Below are positions 51,954 through 61,202 of a DNA stretch of 64,000 nt, piece after piece. The DNA comes from Chloroflexota bacterium (lineage in GTDB: Bacteria > Chloroflexota > Anaerolineae > Anaerolineales > UBA11579): the NCBI GenBank assembly GCA_013112575.1, contig JABFGG010000002.1:62001-126000 (forward strand), given 5' to 3'. The stretch's first letter is position 1, and each line of letters opens with the position of its first letter. A program made the translations under genes and the position numbers. Under the pieces are notes generated by a model. The model worked only from the letters and a program-made list of their open reading frames with translations. It was not told where the DNA came from and made no database searches.

Positions 51954-52829
51954 TTAATTATTTGGGTTGGGCGGGCGACTTTCCTGGTCAGAATACCAAT
52001 CCCCAGGATCAATTCCTGTAACATTCAGGTTGTTGCCAACAATAACTTCGATCATGGTGGCATCTGTACAGCTTACGTCCAGTCCACATAGAACGGCCAT
52101 GTTGTAAGCGCCACTATAGTTATCACCCTCAACATAAGAATAGACATGGTATACACCTGGAGGCACTTCGATCGTGTAGGTTCCCTGGTTTTGCTCTGTA
52201 GTGACTAAATAATAATCCTGAGAATTTACATCATAGGCCACGACGACCATTGGTGGGATGAACTCGCTGGGGTAGCTGAGGGAACCGCTGATCGAACCTA
52301 GCAAAGTGCTGGGATCTACATTGGGTGGCAGGGGGACGCTGCCTGGGCCACCATCCCAGTCACACACATCGATATTGCTAGTCGTTTGTCCAGCAACTAC
52401 AGTAAATATGATTAGGCTGTGGTCCGTACAACTCCCACCCTCTCCACAAAGCACAGCTTGTGAATAGCTTCCCCCGAATGTGTATTCAGGCATCCATGCA
52501 TATGCAATGTAGTTTCCTGGGGACAATTCGACACTATATGTGCCCGAGCCCTGGTCTACAAGAACTTCGGTTAGTTCATGCGTGTTTACCTCTTCCAAGT
52601 AAAGGGAATCTGGAGGAAAGCCTTCAAAGGGAGCACACATTTTTCCTGTAGTAGTTCCCGTTTGGGGATCAGGGGGTGGGTTGTCCTGTTCTGCAGCCAG
52701 GGTTGCAGCGACAGAGGTCGCCACAGCATCATCTGTATTTGCATTCCCCTGGTTGCCTGTATCAAGCGTTACACCGCATGCCAGAGCGGCCAGGCTCAAT
52801 ACCAGTAAAACAACAATAATTTTTCGCAC
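51954..52829 (-). CDS. Lipoprotein with two related beta-sandwich (carboxypeptidase-regulatory-like) repeats
   Basis: The 291-residue protein has a lipobox LAALAC (cysteine near 18), a Thr/Pro-rich spacer and two similar domains (about 65-160 and 180-280). Each has a V/LSPGNY or VPPGVY turn, then AVLCG, then SCTD with paired cysteines, then a final I-D-x-x-DW. The YSVELSPG and YTIEVPPG pattern fits CarboxypepD_reg-like or prealbumin-like folds. No enzyme motif is visible. It lies upstream of the riboswitch leader but probably has its own transcript. Confidence 0.7.
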   Translation of the reverse strand: MRKIIVVLLVLSLAALACGVTLDTGNQGNANTDDAVATSVAATLAAEQDNPPPDPQTGTTTGKMCAPFEGFPPDSLYLEEVNTHELTEVLVDQGSGTYSVELSPGNYIAYAWMPEYTFGGSYSQAVLCGEGGSCTDHSLIIFTVVAGQTTSNIDVCDWDGGPGSVPLPPNVDPSTLLGSISGSLSYPSEFIPPMVVVAYDVNSQDYYLVTTEQNQGTYTIEVPPGVYHVYSYVEGDNYSGAYNMAVLCGLDVSCTDATMIEVIVGNNLNVTGIDPGDWYSDQESRPPNPNN

Positions 52830-52875
52830 AGCACTTCTCCTCGTTCTTATGATTGTTGGTTATTAAAACAGTCGA

Positions 52876-53937
52876 CTAATAGACGTAAATTGGGTTGCTG
52901 AAGATCCAGGCGCGCTTTAGACTTTTGTAGCGTCTGTAAGCTTCCACACGGTACACACCAGGCTCCTTGACGGCATGCGCCAGAGCATTACGTTTGCGCA
53001 TTTCACCGATGACTTCGCCGTTTTTGAGTAAATAGCCTTCGGCAGCTTGCGGCAGGTGCACCTGCAAGGTTGCACCGTCTTTTACGGAGATCTCGTCGCC
53101 CATCCAGCAGGTGCGTTCGGGGGAATGGGCAGTGAAGCGGAAGCCTCTGGTGGGGGCAGGCAGGTCGTAACCCACGAAGGCGTGCCCGTGACGCAAGGCA
53201 TCCAGCACCAGCTTTTTGTCGCGAGCAAAATCGCCTGAAAATGGTGTGGGTGTCAGGATGTGCGTATTCACCGCTCGGAAATGGTCTTCATAGGGGAAGA
53301 TCGTACGCTTGATAGGGCCTACACTGAAGGGAATGGCATGAGCATCCGAGCCACCTACGGCTACTACTTTGCGACCAGTAGATAACAACTCATCCCACAA
53401 GGGCAGTGTTTCGGGCTGCGGGCCGCGACCTACACGGGAGAATTGGAACCCATACCAGAGAGCATGCAAAGGGCTTTTTAAACGCGCTTTCATCTCGGAG
53501 AGGCCGTTCCACAGTTCAATGCCTGTATAGCCCTTCACATCCCAACTGACCCAGTTGAGGTCGTCTTCCCCGATCAGCGGGGCTGGGGGGTCATTGGGGT
53601 GGGCGATAAAAGAGAGCCCCCCGGCGCTATTGATGTTATCGATCAGGTTTTGGGGATCATCTGCAAATTGGGATAATTCACGTTCCGCACCGAAGACCAG
53701 CAAGTGATTCTTTTGTGGTTCCCTGTCCTGATCATGCACTTCCTGGCCCACCAGCATAAGCACTCGGGAACCATTTTCCCCGTAGTAGCCCTCCATGCCT
53801 TTTACCAGGACATTATGGTCACTGACAATGACGCCATCAATCCCGGCTCTCTCAGCGGCGTCGGCAATTTCCTGATGGGTGCCGTGCCCATCGGAGAAGG
53901 GCGTATGCATATGCAGATTGATGATGTATTCGTGCAT
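52876..53937 (-). CDS. PHP-domain metal-dependent phosphoesterase-like protein
   Basis: The 353-residue protein has the four PHP motifs: NLHMHTPFSDG at the N-terminus, VSDHN near 39, a mid histidine in SFIAHPND and GGSDAHAI near 195. A C-terminal beta domain of about 90 residues follows. PHP proteins hydrolyse phosphoesters with a trinuclear metal site; the substrate is unknown. It is divergent from secG. Confidence 0.85.
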   Translation of the reverse strand: MHEYIINLHMHTPFSDGHGTHQEIADAAERAGIDGVIVSDHNVLVKGMEGYYGENGSRVLMLVGQEVHDQDREPQKNHLLVFGAERELSQFADDPQNLIDNINSAGGLSFIAHPNDPPAPLIGEDDLNWVSWDVKGYTGIELWNGLSEMKARLKSPLHALWYGFQFSRVGRGPQPETLPLWDELLSTGRKVVAVGGSDAHAIPFSVGPIKRTIFPYEDHFRAVNTHILTPTPFSGDFARDKKLVLDALRHGHAFVGYDLPAPTRGFRFTAHSPERTCWMGDEISVKDGATLQVHLPQAAEGYLLKNGEVIGEMRKRNALAHAVKEPGVYRVEAYRRYKSLKRAWIFSNPIYVY

Positions 53938-54028
53938 GGATTATTTAGGGAGCAATTAGATGCAAAGGATGAATTTGATTACCAGGACAAATATTAGAAG
54001 AATGTGAAACTGGTCTAAACTTCCTGTG

Positions 54029-54058
54029 TTGACGGACAAAAGATTGCGACGGTATAAT
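54029..54058 (+). promoter_or_regulatory. Promoter of secG
   Basis: TTGACG (54029-54034) and a perfect TATAAT (54053-54058) are 18 bases apart. Transcription should begin near 54065, followed by AAAGGAG (54077-54083) and ATG 54092. Confidence 0.75.
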
Positions 54059-54091
54059 GCTGCTGCTTTTATAAGCAAAGGAGTAACTTGA

Positions 54092-54316
54092 ATGGAAACT
54101 TTTCTAGATATCGCCCTGATTATAACCTCCATTGGTTTGATCGCCAGCGTGGTACTACAGAGTAAAGGTGCTGGTTTGGGCGGTTTGACCGGCGGCGACA
54201 CCGGTGGTGTTTTCTCTGCCCGCCGTGGCATTGAACGCACGTTGTTCTGGGTGACGATCATCCTCAGTGTTGTCTTTTTCTTGCTGGTCATCGTGACCGT
54301 TATCCTCGTAGGCTAA
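54092..54316 (+). CDS. secG: Preprotein translocase subunit SecG
   Basis: This 74-residue protein has two membrane helices (about 5-22 and 51-71) joined by the glycine-rich cytoplasmic loop typical of SecG (SKGAGLGGLTGGDTGGVFSARRGIE). It supports the SecYEG protein-export channel. It has a near-consensus promoter and a strong ribosome site and is followed by a terminator, so it is monocistronic. Confidence 0.92.
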   Translation: METFLDIALIITSIGLIASVVLQSKGAGLGGLTGGDTGGVFSARRGIERTLFWVTIILSVVFFLLVIVTVILVG

Positions 54317-54336
54317 TCACCAGGTATTCCTAATTG

Positions 54337-54390
54337 AAAGGGCCGCTTGTGGCTATCACCCTAACAGGTGTGCCAGTAAGCGCCCTTTTT
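54337..54390 (+). terminator. Intrinsic terminator of secG
   Basis: AAAGGGCCGCTT (54337-54348) pairs, with a bulge, with AAGCGCCCTTT (54378-54388), and a T run follows. Confidence 0.65.
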
Positions 54391-54416
54391 GTTGTCTAAG
54401 ACTCGTATCCTAAATT

Positions 54417-56123
54417 ATGAAAAGACTGCGTTGGCCCTTGCTGATTGCCGGCCTGGCTGTGGTGGCGATTGCCATTGTATTGCTGGGGCGCCAACCTTTG
54501 GCGGAAGCTGTTCTGCCGTCTGGCGTGACTGGTGGTGTTTACACCGAGGGTTTAGTGGGGGATCTCCAACGGCTCAATCCTTTGCTGGATTATTACAATC
54601 CGGCGGATCGTGATGTGGACAGCTTGATCTTCAGCCGGCTGATACGCTTTGATGATAGTGGCAATCCCGTGCCCGATCTGGCGGAAACCTGGGGGGTGTC
54701 CCTTGATGGCAAGGTTTATAACTTCAAGATCTGGGAAGATGCTGTGTGGCACGATGGGCAAGACCTAACTGCTGATGACATCCTCTTTACCATCAACTTA
54801 ATGCTGGACCCCAGCATACCTGTGCCTTCTGATATTCGCAGTTTGTGGGAAAACATCGATGTGCGCGTTTTGGATGAACATCACATCCAGTTCGTACTGA
54901 CAGAGCCATACGCCCCGTTCATCGAACAGCTTTCTTTTGGCATATTGCCGCAACATTTGCTGGGTGATCTGGCTCCCAATGAGCTGGTTAATGCGCCTTT
55001 TAATCTGGCTCCAGTAGGCTCGGGTGCTTACCGGCTCGAAGAAGTGTCTATCGAAGAAAGCCAGATCGTGGGTGTGATTTTGAGCGCCTTCCCGGACTAC
55101 TATGGAGAAGAGACTAGCTTAAGCCAAGTGGTATTTCGTTATTATGAAACCACCGATGATGCCTTGACCGCTTACCAGAACGGTGATGTTCTGGGCATCA
55201 GCCAGGTGACTCCTGATGCTTTGGAAGATGTGCTTTCGGTCTCGTCGCTCAATATTTATACAGCGCGCTTGCCCCAGGTAACCACCGTGCTATTCAACCT
55301 CGAAAGCGAAGCCCTGCCATTCTTCCAGAACGCGAATGTGCGTAAGGCCCTCTTATATGGCCTCAATCGTAGTTGGATGATCAGCAACCTTCTGGATGGT
55401 CAGGCCATTCAGGCCGATGGCCCCATCTTCCCCGGAACCTGGGCGTATTTCGAAGAAGTCCCACGCACCACTTTCGATCCTGAAGAAGCCATCTCAATAT
55501 TGAAAGAAGAAGGCTATGTCATCTCCGCTGACCAGGGTGGGGTACGCGAACTGGAAGGGGCGCGCATGGACTTTGAGCTGGTGCACCCTGACACACCCCA
55601 ACACACAGCCATTGCCGAAAGCATCCGTGATAATTGGGCCGTGATCGGTGTGCGCGTGCAGCTTGTGGCGGTTGATTACCAAACTTTATTAAATAATTAC
55701 CTTGACCCCCGCAGCTATGATGCTGCCCTGGTCGATCTGAGTTATTCACGTTCCCCCGACCCCGATCCCTATCCTTTCTGGCATCAGGCTGAAGCCACGG
55801 GTGGGCAGAACTACTCGGCATGGAGTGACCGCCGCGCCAGCGAGTATTTAGAGAAAGCACGCGTTAGCGTCAACCCGGTTGAGCGAGAAAGACTTTACCG
55901 TAATTTCCAAATCCATTTTTCGCGTGAATTACCTGCCCTGTTACTCTTTTACCCCACCTATACATTTGCAGTGGATGCTCGTATTCAGGGGGTAGCTACC
56001 GGCCCGCTTTTTGAGACGAGCGATCGCTTTATCAATGTTGGTCAATGGACAGTGGTTACGGGCGTGGATGTGGCAGAGCCAGAAGCAGAGATCGAGCGCG
56101 CTGAGCCAGCTCTAGAAAATTAA
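54417..56123 (+). CDS. Oligopeptide/dipeptide-type ABC transporter substrate-binding protein
   Basis: The 568-residue protein is an SBP_bac_5 family member with an N-terminal hydrophobic anchor (about 7-24, no lipobox cysteine). The fold markers are LNPLLDYYNPADRDVDSLIFSRL, WEDAVWHDGQDLTADDILFTI and the late YDAALVDLSYSRSPDPDPYPFWH. Such proteins bind peptides, nickel or other solutes for DppBCDF-type transporters. No permease or ATPase gene adjoins it, so it is an orphan receptor or its partners lie elsewhere. No Shine-Dalgarno precedes ATG 54417. Confidence 0.87.
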   Translation: MKRLRWPLLIAGLAVVAIAIVLLGRQPLAEAVLPSGVTGGVYTEGLVGDLQRLNPLLDYYNPADRDVDSLIFSRLIRFDDSGNPVPDLAETWGVSLDGKVYNFKIWEDAVWHDGQDLTADDILFTINLMLDPSIPVPSDIRSLWENIDVRVLDEHHIQFVLTEPYAPFIEQLSFGILPQHLLGDLAPNELVNAPFNLAPVGSGAYRLEEVSIEESQIVGVILSAFPDYYGEETSLSQVVFRYYETTDDALTAYQNGDVLGISQVTPDALEDVLSVSSLNIYTARLPQVTTVLFNLESEALPFFQNANVRKALLYGLNRSWMISNLLDGQAIQADGPIFPGTWAYFEEVPRTTFDPEEAISILKEEGYVISADQGGVRELEGARMDFELVHPDTPQHTAIAESIRDNWAVIGVRVQLVAVDYQTLLNNYLDPRSYDAALVDLSYSRSPDPDPYPFWHQAEATGGQNYSAWSDRRASEYLEKARVSVNPVERERLYRNFQIHFSRELPALLLFYPTYTFAVDARIQGVATGPLFETSDRFINVGQWTVVTGVDVAEPEAEIERAEPALEN

Positions 56124-56187
56124 CCCAGTTCCAATAATCATTCTACTTCCTAAAAATGCGCCTGAGTAACTCTAGTTGTTATTGGTT

Positions 56188-57138
56188 TTATGATAACTTC
56201 CTCCGTAATGCTTCTAGGTTTGGCCCCCCTCGTGCTCCTGGGCGTTCAATTTTTAGGGCGGCGACAGCATTGCCCCAGCGGGTGGCTTCGACGTTATCGT
56301 GACCAGAAAGTTGAGCGGTAATGAAGCCGGCGTTAAAAGCATCGCCTGCTCCTATGGTATCGACAATTTCGGCATCGAAGGCAGGAGAGTGGAAAATTTT
56401 GTCTGGAGTACAAACCAAGGCTCCTTCTTCACCCAGCCGAGCGATAATTGTGCGCTGATTGTTGCACAAAGCTTGAGCGGCGTTCTTAATCGTAGCTTCC
56501 CCAGATAGGGGCATCAGTTCTTCTTCGGCGTTGCCAAAAACAACATCGGATAATTCAATAGCTTGTTGGAATGTCTGGCGGGCCTCGTCATCCAATCCCC
56601 ATGATTCGGTACGCAGGTTCAGATCAATGGAAACTTTCCACCCCAATTGGCGAGCCTGGGCCATTGTATTCAGGATCGTTTCGCGGGCAGGGTTGCCTCG
56701 CAGTAGAATTCCCGAAGTATGCAGCCAGTGTGCCTCTGGCCAGTCGCTCAAGTTAATATCTTCTTCGCGAATATGGAGATGTGCTCCACCCTTTGGGGGC
56801 CAGACGTAGATCAGCCGCTCGCCATCCGGTTGAATCAGAGCCATCACCATCACAGTGAATTCATCTTCGATCATACGAACGCCAAGCACATCCACGTTTT
56901 CATTGACCAGATCGTCACGCACCCAGCGACCATAGTTGTCGGCGCCAATGGCTCCCACGAAAGAAACCGGAACACCCAGACGCGCAAGACCAACGGCGAC
57001 ATTGGCGGATGTGCCTCCGCCATGAAGTTCGGGAGCGGGATATTGTTGATCAAGCGCCTCATTTTTGGTGCGCTGTGGAAGTTGCACACGCATATCGACG
57101 TTGGCATCCCCAAGAACTACGACGCGTGAATTGGCCAT
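56188..57138 (-). CDS. PfkB-family carbohydrate kinase
   Basis: The 316-residue ribokinase-like enzyme has the N-terminal GGTSANVAVGLARLG near 37-51 and the C-terminal catalytic motif DTIGAGDAFNAGF near 260 with its base aspartate. The sugar substrate is unknown. It lies five bases downstream of the TrpF-like barrel gene, so the two should be co-translated and probably act on the same pathway. Confidence 0.88.
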   Translation of the reverse strand: MANSRVVVLGDANVDMRVQLPQRTKNEALDQQYPAPELHGGGTSANVAVGLARLGVPVSFVGAIGADNYGRWVRDDLVNENVDVLGVRMIEDEFTVMVMALIQPDGERLIYVWPPKGGAHLHIREEDINLSDWPEAHWLHTSGILLRGNPARETILNTMAQARQLGWKVSIDLNLRTESWGLDDEARQTFQQAIELSDVVFGNAEEELMPLSGEATIKNAAQALCNNQRTIIARLGEEGALVCTPDKIFHSPAFDAEIVDTIGAGDAFNAGFITAQLSGHDNVEATRWGNAVAALKIERPGARGGPNLEALRRKLS

Positions 57139-57143
57139 ATTTA

Positions 57144-57821
57144 TTAGAGTTCGCTAGCAGCTGTCAGAGCAGCAGTGCTGAATGATTTGATACTTTCGAT
57201 ATCCTTGCGGAAACTTCCGTTGGGTAAGGGGTGGTTTGTGTGTGTCAGGGAATCAACCCCCCAGGGCCTGACCAGCTTGATCGCATTGGCCACGTTTTCA
57301 GGCGATAGCCCTCCGGCCAGGATCACCGGGATGCGCACCTGCTGCACGATCTCTCGGCTGATATTCCAGTCATGGGTTTCTCCCGACGCGCCAATGCCTG
57401 CAATGTCAGCGTCTTGTGTGTCCAGGAGCAAATATTCGGCAACATCCTGAAAGGCCAGGGCAGTATTGATGGCGTGTGGTCCAGAGACTGAGATGGCTTG
57501 CATAATTGGCAGATCAGGTATGCGGCTACGCAATTGGGCGACTTTTTCGGGGGGCAGGGAGCCTTCCAGGCCGCATAAGTGCAAAACATCGGGCTGGACA
57601 GCCTTGACCATCTCTTCGATGTTGTTCAAATCAGAATCTACAGTTAAGGCTACGCTGACAGCATCATCTCCAACCATTGTGACAATCGCCCTTGCGGTGT
57701 CAAAGTCGACCTCACCAGGAAGCCCGTATTCTCCTGGAGTGATTCCTATATGATCGACGCCTGCAGCAATCGTGGCCAGCGCCTCTTCTAGTGATTGCAT
57801 TGTGTAAATCTGAATTTTCAT
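57144..57821 (-). CDS. Phosphoribosylanthranilate isomerase-like (TrpF-fold) protein lacking catalytic cysteine
   Basis: The 225-residue TIM barrel follows TrpF: an N-terminal strand MKIQIYTM, the LHLCGLE segment (LHG.E in TrpF), LLLDTQDAD with the aspartate D134, ILAGGLSPENVANAI and PWGVDSLTHTNH (GVDVSSGVE in TrpF). The general-base cysteine of the KICG motif is Y6, and the SSGVE phosphate loop is changed. No trp genes are near; the partner is a PfkB kinase. A different isomerase reaction on a phosphorylated sugar is my inference. ATG 57821 has AAAAAGG at better spacing than 57827. Confidence 0.75.
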   Translation of the reverse strand: MKIQIYTMQSLEEALATIAAGVDHIGITPGEYGLPGEVDFDTARAIVTMVGDDAVSVALTVDSDLNNIEEMVKAVQPDVLHLCGLEGSLPPEKVAQLRSRIPDLPIMQAISVSGPHAINTALAFQDVAEYLLLDTQDADIAGIGASGETHDWNISREIVQQVRIPVILAGGLSPENVANAIKLVRPWGVDSLTHTNHPLPNGSFRKDIESIKSFSTAALTAASEL

Positions 57822-57876
57822 GGACATCCTTTTTGGTTAGGGTGTTATCTCCGAACCCTTAAGGTAAACCATCAGC

Positions 57877-60300
57877 TTACCCACCATCCATCCCATATAT
57901 ATTCCTGTAAATTGTATAGATCTCATAGATACCCCTGATGTAATTGCGAGTCTCGGCAAAGCGTACGATCTCCAGGAAAAGGTCCTGGTCGCCCCCGGCC
58001 AGCGTATTCCATGCATCAGCATTGCCTGGCCCGCCATTATAAGCAGCCAGTGCCACATACATGTCACCGCCAAAGAATTCTGCCTGCGACGCCAGGTAAT
58101 TGCCACCCAGACGGACACTCACCTGGGGGCGATAAAGGTCTTCATCTGTATAGTTGAGTGGCCAATTCATGCGCGCTGCCACAGACGCGCCCGTGGAGGG
58201 GATGATCTGCATCAGACCGCGCGCCCCAGCACTCGAACGTGCAAAACCCTCAAACAGGCTCTCCTGGCGCATCACGCTCAGGAGGATCAGGGGATGTATG
58301 TTGTTCTCCGAGGCTGTGGGTAAAATCAGTTCTTCAAAATAAACCCCAAAGCGCAGGTGGTTAAAGTAAGCCGGCGCGGTCAGGGTGCCGGCATCATCCA
58401 ACCCGGCAAGGTTGAGTACCTGGCGCGCTGCGGTAATGCCGGGCCGGTACAGACCCAGGTCGATCATGTAGTTGGCCAGCCGGTAGCTGTTGGCCGCATC
58501 GAAGGCGACCTCCTGGCGCAAACTCTCGAATTCGATCCGAGCATCGTCAAATAAACCCAGATTCCATAACTCCGTTCCGCGGATCAGGCGGCCGTCACCT
58601 GCCAAGGGGCCTGGGCCATTGAGGTCAGTTTCTGGTGGTAGGTTGAAGGTAGTTCTCAGCCAATCCTCAGCAATGATTTTCTCTGCCTCAGCATCAAAAG
58701 TCAGGTCGTAATTGGCGGGTAGCAAAAAACCACTACGACCATTGAGAAGGTCGCGGGAGCGTTCGCTGTAATAACCGGTGGGGTCAATGGCCGATGCCAG
58801 AACCCAGGCTTGTTGGGAGGCATCCCCATCACCCAGAGTCTGATGGGTTTTGCCGATCCAGAATTGGGATTGGGCCTGCAAATATAAATCCGGGGCAAAG
58901 GCAACAGCATCCTGAAAACTGCTCAAGGCGTTAACATAGTTTCCTAAACGATAGTGGACGATGCCTGCTTGGAATAAACCTTCATAGGCCCACTCGGAAG
59001 CTGGGTATTCAATGAAGATACGGTCCCAGATGTCGGCTGCGCCGGCCAGGTCCCCGGAACGTTCAGTCATGCGTCCAGCGATAAATAGGTAATCTGGAGC
59101 AGCCCCGTGACCAGGATTGAGCGCCACAAATTCCAGGTAGGTCTGTGCTGCTGCAGCAGGCTGGCCTAAATAGACCCACTGGGCGAAGCCTTTTTCATCA
59201 TAGGCGTTGGCCCACAGATCCCCGAAGGGGTGCGTGTTTATCTGCTCATCGAATTCGGCGATGGCCCCAGCGGCGTCTCCCAGATTGAGCAAAGACAGGC
59301 CTTTATAGTAGTGGGCTGTATCGGCGTGCTCAGGGTTGGCTTCCAAGTAGCGGTCAAAGGCGGCAATCGCAACTGTATATTGGCCAGCAAAATAGTCCAC
59401 CAGGCCGCGGTCCAGTTCGCTGACGGGCACTTCGGCATTAACCAACTCAACCAATGCTGTATAAGAATCATAGGATAAGGGGTAATTCTCTACAGCATCG
59501 AGGTAAGCTGTGTTGGCCGCATCGGTTAGTCCCAGAGCGGTGTAAGCCTGACCCAAGTACAGGGCCATCTGGGCTTTTACAAAGTCGTTGCCGGTACGGT
59601 TATAGACATCCTGATAGGCAGCAGCGGCGGCATTGAAGTCTCCGGCTAATGCATAGGTGTTGCCGATCTTGACCGTAGTGTTCAAAGGGTCGCGGATGCC
59701 ACCGGTGTTCAGGGCTCCCTGGTAGGCGATCAGGGCATCGCCATATAGCCCGGCGGCCACCAGCGTGTCCCCGCGACGTTCCTGCGCATAGGCATCGAGG
59801 ATGCCGGGCCGCAGGTCAAGATATTGTTGGTAGGCTGGTGCAGCTTCTGCATAGCGGTCAAGGGCATCATAGGTCATGCCCATCAAGAAAAATGCTGATG
59901 CACGATGTTGTGATTCAGGAAAGTTATTCACCAGTTGGCCAAGCAGGTCAAGCGCCAACCCGTAATTACCTTGCTCGAACTGGGTACGGCCCAGCCCCAA
60001 AAGGGCGATGGCTTGCTCTTCTGCACCAGCAGCATTGTCAAGGGCAAACTGATATTCGCGTAAGGCCCGCTCGTAATCTCCGTAGAACAGGGCCTCATCG
60101 CCTTCTTCAATGCGTGCTTCTGGCAATGGTGTTGCAGTAGGTGTCGGTACAGGGGGCAAAGTGGGTACATCCGGCTGGCCGGGAGAGTTTTCCGTCGCAG
60201 TAGCATTGGGGTTGTAGTTAGGATCGAAGATCGGCGGAGTGGCGCATGCCAATGTCACCAAAACAATAACCAGAAAAAGTTTAATAAGACGCGTTGTCAT
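57877..60300 (-). CDS. TPR lipoprotein with C-terminal lytic transglycosylase (SLT) domain
   Basis: The 807-residue protein has a lipobox TLAC (cysteine near 19), a Thr/Pro linker and a long array of TPR helices (about 65-620). A C-terminal SLT domain follows (about 650-790) with catalytic glutamate in VMRQESLF, the GARGLMQIIPSTG motif and AAYNGGPGN. This is the Slt70-like plan on a lipid anchor, cutting peptidoglycan at the outer face. It begins eight bases after a strong -10 box, so its message may be leaderless. Confidence 0.92.
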   Translation of the reverse strand: MTTRLIKLFLVIVLVTLACATPPIFDPNYNPNATATENSPGQPDVPTLPPVPTPTATPLPEARIEEGDEALFYGDYERALREYQFALDNAAGAEEQAIALLGLGRTQFEQGNYGLALDLLGQLVNNFPESQHRASAFFLMGMTYDALDRYAEAAPAYQQYLDLRPGILDAYAQERRGDTLVAAGLYGDALIAYQGALNTGGIRDPLNTTVKIGNTYALAGDFNAAAAAYQDVYNRTGNDFVKAQMALYLGQAYTALGLTDAANTAYLDAVENYPLSYDSYTALVELVNAEVPVSELDRGLVDYFAGQYTVAIAAFDRYLEANPEHADTAHYYKGLSLLNLGDAAGAIAEFDEQINTHPFGDLWANAYDEKGFAQWVYLGQPAAAAQTYLEFVALNPGHGAAPDYLFIAGRMTERSGDLAGAADIWDRIFIEYPASEWAYEGLFQAGIVHYRLGNYVNALSSFQDAVAFAPDLYLQAQSQFWIGKTHQTLGDGDASQQAWVLASAIDPTGYYSERSRDLLNGRSGFLLPANYDLTFDAEAEKIIAEDWLRTTFNLPPETDLNGPGPLAGDGRLIRGTELWNLGLFDDARIEFESLRQEVAFDAANSYRLANYMIDLGLYRPGITAARQVLNLAGLDDAGTLTAPAYFNHLRFGVYFEELILPTASENNIHPLILLSVMRQESLFEGFARSSAGARGLMQIIPSTGASVAARMNWPLNYTDEDLYRPQVSVRLGGNYLASQAEFFGGDMYVALAAYNGGPGNADAWNTLAGGDQDLFLEIVRFAETRNYIRGIYEIYTIYRNIYGMDGG

Positions 60301-60308
60301 AGGCGGGG

Positions 60309-60337
60309 ACTATACCGTGTGAGGGTGCTGTCGTCAA
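60309..60337 (-). promoter_or_regulatory. Promoter of the lytic transglycosylase gene, leaderless spacing
   Basis: On the minus strand TTGACG (60337-60332) and TATAGT (60314-60309) are exactly 17 bases apart, and ATG 60300 follows the -10 by eight bases without a ribosome site. Confidence 0.75.
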
Positions 60338-60448
60338 TTAGAAATGATCGTTAAACTCCTGAAAGCTGTTGATGGTATTTCAGTAACCCAAAAATTGTTT
60401 ATACTATCTTTAAATCAACTCTTCCAATCAATGTTGGGGTCAATACCC

Positions 60449-61150
60449 ATGGATGAATCCAAAGCCACATACCGTATAACAGACCTGCACAGTTCTGAGC
60501 GTCCGCGTGAGCGTTTACTACAATTGGGCCCTCAGGCACTCAACACTGCTGAATTATTGGCCATCCTGCTCCGCGTGGGTGTCAAAGGCGAAAATGCCGT
60601 GCAGGTCGGCCAACGTTTGCTGAATACTTTCGGGGGTTTGAGTGGTTTGCAGCAAGCTCCAGTTGAAGAGGTTCAGGCTCAACACGGTTTGGGTGAGGCC
60701 AAGGCAGCTGCCATCAAAGCGGCCATTGAATTAGGACGGCGTTTGTCCCTGGAGGCTCCTGAAGAACGACCCGTGATCAGCAGCCCGGCGGATGCCGCGG
60801 CGCTGGTGCAGTACGAGATGGGCGCTCTGGAGCAGGAGCATCTGCGGGTGATGATCCTCAACACGCGCAATCAAGTATTGGATATCGTTGAGCTATATCA
60901 CGGTTCTTTGAATGCTTCTATGGTGCGGGTGGGGGAGGTATTTAAACCTGCTGTGCGCCGTAATGCGGCGGCTATACTGGTTGTACACAATCATCCCAGC
61001 GGAGACCCTACTCCCAGCCCTGATGACGTGGCTGTAACACGCGCGATCATTGAAGCCGGGAAGTTGTTGGATATCGAAGTGCTCGACCACATTGTGATCG
61101 GGCAGGGCAGCTATGTATCTTTGAAAGAGAAAAAGCTGGGGTTCTCATAA
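60449..61150 (+). CDS. radC: RadC-family JAB/MPN domain protein
   Basis: The 233-residue protein has an N-terminal helix-hairpin-helix region (about 30-90; [17 protein letters not shown]) and a JAB1/MPN metalloprotease-like domain with the JAMM signature [14 protein letters not shown] near 178. RadC was once linked to DNA repair, but its role is unsettled. ATG 60449 is where the conserved [17 protein letters not shown] begins; the 60344 start adds unrelated residues. Confidence 0.88.
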   Translation: MDESKATYRITDLHSSERPRERLLQLGPQALNTAELLAILLRVGVKGENAVQVGQRLLNTFGGLSGLQQAPVEEVQAQHGLGEAKAAAIKAAIELGRRLSLEAPEERPVISSPADAAALVQYEMGALEQEHLRVMILNTRNQVLDIVELYHGSLNASMVRVGEVFKPAVRRNAAAILVVHNHPSGDPTPSPDDVAVTRAIIEAGKLLDIEVLDHIVIGQGSYVSLKEKKLGFS

Positions 61151-61202
61151 AAAAAACACGCCAAGTGGTGAGTTGTACGAGTGTAGGGACTAAAACGCGA
61201 AA

